DNA from: an uncultured Planctomycetaceae bacterium
GTDB lineage: Bacteria > Planctomycetota > Planctomycetia > Pirellulales > UBA1268
Direction of reading: 5' to 3'
Length of the DNA stretch: 7,725 bases
NCBI GenBank assembly: GCA_903885855.1
Contig: CAISKG010000404.1
Location: 1-7,725, forward strand
Under the pieces are notes generated by a model, which was given only the letters and a program-made list of their open reading frames with translations, did not search any database and had not been told where the DNA came from. Position 1 is the stretch's first letter, and each line of letters starts with the position of its first letter. Shown piece by piece: positions 6,258-7,725 of the stretch. The position numbers and the translations under genes were made by a program.

Positions 6258-6980
6258 ATGATGGCCACGCGGGTTTTCTTCCAACGTCACGTGCGCCCCG
6301 CCCTCGTGGGCGCCGCGTGGTGCGTGCTGGCGGTGCTGGTCGGCGTCGCGGCGGCCCAGCCGGGCGGCAAGGCGCGGCCCAAGCCGGCGAACCCCGAGGT
6401 GAAGAAGATCGACGCCAAGATGGAGAAGGTGAAGGACAGTTTCCTGCGCGACACCGAGAACCTCATCAAGTCGTACGAGGACGCCGGCTCCTACGACCGC
6501 GCGCGGATGATCCTCGAGGCGCTGCAGAAGCTCTATCCCCAGAACGAGAAGATCAAGGAACGCATCGAGGAGCTGTCGGCGCTGGGACTGAATGCCAGCG
6601 AGATCGATTTCACCCTCGACGTCTCCAAGTCGTGGCAGGAGGTCGGCCCGGTGCAGAAGGACCGCGCCCTGCGCATCCGTGTGGCGGGCGACTACAAGAT
6701 CAATTCCCTCACCCTGTCGAGCAGCCCCGAGGGGATCACCGGCGAGAATCCCGACAACGACGTCCTCGCCTACGTGCCGTTCGGCGCGGTGATGGGGGCG
6801 ATCATCCCCGTCGGCGGCGCGGGGGGCAACGAGAAGCCGCCGAAGCCGTTTCTGATCGGCAACTCCTTCGAGAAGCCCGCCGAGCGCGACGGAGTGTTGT
6901 TCCTGAAAGTGAACGTCCCCGCGCAGGCCAAGTGCACGGGCCGCCTGCAGGTGAAGGTCGGCGGCACCGTCACGCCGTGA
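6258..6980 (+). CDS. Exported protein with TPR-like hairpin and LecA-like beta domain, function unknown
   Basis: This 240-residue protein is not one I can name. Residues 1-33 look like a signal peptide or signal anchor: MMATRVFFQRHVRP, then a hydrophobic run from about 15 to 33 ending AAAQ. Residues about 46-108 are charged and helical. The part LIKSYEDAGSYDRARMILEA with LYPQNEKIKERIEEL fits one tetratricopeptide (TPR) hairpin. The C-terminal half (about 116-238) is beta-rich. SKSWQEVGPVQKDRALRIRV (123-142), PFLIGNSF (197-204), LFLKVN (214-219) and CTGRLQVKV (226-234) follow the strand pattern of the LecA/PA-IL galactose-binding fold. The Asp/Asn calcium ligands usual after the last-but-one strand are not evident (KVNVPAQAKCTG), so sugar binding is doubtful. 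It follows hflC after 170 bases and could be its own unit. The fold assignment is inference. Confidence 0.8.
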   Translation: MMATRVFFQRHVRPALVGAAWCVLAVLVGVAAAQPGGKARPKPANPEVKKIDAKMEKVKDSFLRDTENLIKSYEDAGSYDRARMILEALQKLYPQNEKIKERIEELSALGLNASEIDFTLDVSKSWQEVGPVQKDRALRIRVAGDYKINSLTLSSSPEGITGENPDNDVLAYVPFGAVMGAIIPVGGAGGNEKPPKPFLIGNSFEKPAERDGVLFLKVNVPAQAKCTGRLQVKVGGTVTP

Positions 6981-7026
6981 GACGAGCGGGCCGGACCGCG
7001 GCGCGGGCGCGGCCGGGCAGGACGGC

Positions 7027-7725
7027 TCACCCCGGCCCCTGAGGCCCGGCCGGCCTGGTGCCCGGCGTCCCTGCGGCGGGCAACGTCACGGCGATCCGCG
7101 TGCCGCCGCCGGCGACGCTCGACACCGTCGCCTCGCGCCCGAAGAGGCGCGCCCGCTGGCGGATGCCCTCGAGGCCGAAGCCCTCCTCCGCCGCGACGCG
7201 GGGATCGAAGCCGACGCCGTCGTCGGCGATCTCCACCGCCACGCAGCCTTCCGGCGCGGCGGCGACGGCGACGCGCACGCGGCGGGCGCCGGCGTGCTGG
7301 CGGACGTTGGAAAGCGATTCCTGCACGATCCGGAACAACGCCGTGGCGACCTCGGGGGCGAGCGCCGGGAGCGTGTCCGGCCGGTCGTAGTCGATCGCGA
7401 GCCCCGAGCCGGCGACCTCGATGACGAGCGATTCGATCGCCGCCAGGAGCCCGAGTTCGTCGAGCATCGGCGGCCGCAGGCCGTTGATGAGCCGCCGCGC
7501 CTCCTCGAGCGCCGACGCCAGCCGGCGCCGGGCCGCGGCGAGATCCTCGAGGCACGCCGTCCCCGGCGCGGCGGCGGCGACGGCGTGCGCGCAGGCGTCG
7601 AGGTGCATCGCGGCGCTGGCCACCGACTGGGCCAGGCCGTCGTGGATCTCGTAGGAGATGACGCGGCGCTCGCGTTCGAGCGTTTCCAGGAGCGTGCGCA
7701 GGGCCGTGCGTTCGGCGCGCAGCGA
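7027..7725 (-). CDS. NarL-type sensor histidine kinase, C-terminal catalytic part (N-terminus beyond window)
   Basis: The open frame runs from the right edge to a TGA at 7029-7027, giving 232 visible residues. Residues 1-35 include a helical linker and the HisKA_3 H-box ERRVISYEIHDGLAQSV, with the phosphoacceptor H28 (codon 7644-7642). The dimerisation helices continue to LRPPMLDELGLLAAIE (83-98), a strong signature of the NarX/DegS/LiaS kinase group. The HATPase_c domain follows, with the N-box FRIVQESLSNVRQHA (131-145, N140), the ATP-binding DDGVGFD (168-174) and GFGLEGI (182-188), ending shortly after VTLPAAG. The kinase would autophosphorylate H28 and pass phosphate to a LuxR/NarL-type response regulator. 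Its sensor domain lies off the right edge, so the signal is unknown. A GTG at 7623 is an internal codon, not the start, because the H-box lies upstream of it. The gene converges on the TPR/LecA-like gene with 46 bases between the stop codons. Confidence 0.93.
   Translation of the reverse strand, partial: SLRAERTALRTLLETLERERRVISYEIHDGLAQSVASAAMHLDACAHAVAAAAPGTACLEDLAAARRRLASALEEARRLINGLRPPMLDELGLLAAIESLVIEVAGSGLAIDYDRPDTLPALAPEVATALFRIVQESLSNVRQHAGARRVRVAVAAAPEGCVAVEIADDGVGFDPRVAAEEGFGLEGIRQRARLFGREATVSSVAGGGTRIAVTLPAAGTPGTRPAGPQGPG

Noticed and set aside
6981..7026. Bidirectional terminator between the convergent stop codons
   Set aside because: Only an imperfect CCGCG (6996-7000) / CGCGG (7008-7012) repeat is present, with no T-run on either strand, so it cannot be told from background GC.
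7027..7623. A separate short kinase-like gene starting at GTG 7623
   Set aside because: The H-box with the phosphoacceptor His lies upstream at 7642-7644 in the same open frame, so the GTG is an internal Val codon.

Overview
The window looks like ordinary chromosomal DNA from a planctomycete. The clearest sign is the gene that fills the left third: a secreted protein with the PSCyt1, PSCyt2 (DUF1549) and PSD1 (DUF1553) domains, an architecture that is greatly expanded in Planctomycetes and rare elsewhere. GC content is very high (roughly 70% by eye), so many long stop-free frames run opposite or across the real genes.

Layout, left to right. Positions 1-2892 (minus strand) hold most of the PSCyt1/PSCyt2/PSD1 protein; its C-terminus lies beyond the left edge. 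A 102-base divergent spacer (2893-2994) holds candidate promoters for both flanking genes. Positions 2995-3876 (plus) encode a secreted alpha/beta-hydrolase with an apparent Ser-Asp-His triad. Positions 3938-5026 and 5023-6087 (plus) are hflK and hflC, which overlap by four bases. They encode the paired SPFH/Band 7 membrane proteins that form the cage around the FtsH protease; no ftsH is in view. A 170-base spacer follows, with a GC-rich inverted repeat and a weak promoter candidate. Positions 6258-6980 (plus) encode a small exported protein with one TPR-like helical hairpin and a C-terminal beta domain that resembles the LecA (PA-IL) galactose-binding fold. Positions 7027-7725 (minus, convergent) hold the C-terminal catalytic half of a NarL-type (HisKA_3) sensor histidine kinase; its sensory part lies beyond the right edge.

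How the genes may work together. Only hflK and hflC form a certain functional unit (membrane protein quality control through FtsH). The PSCyt protein and the hydrolase are both exported and are divergently arranged, so they could share regulation and a role in handling extracellular material, but that is inference. The TPR/LecA-like protein is probably transcribed alone or with hflKC. The kinase is an independent convergent unit whose response regulator, if linked, must lie to the right.

I see no RNA gene, CRISPR array, insertion sequence, phage gene or attachment site. I did not find evidence for a new biological system. The points most worth a second look are the TPR/LecA-like protein, the putative leaderless divergent promoters and the HflK insertion.
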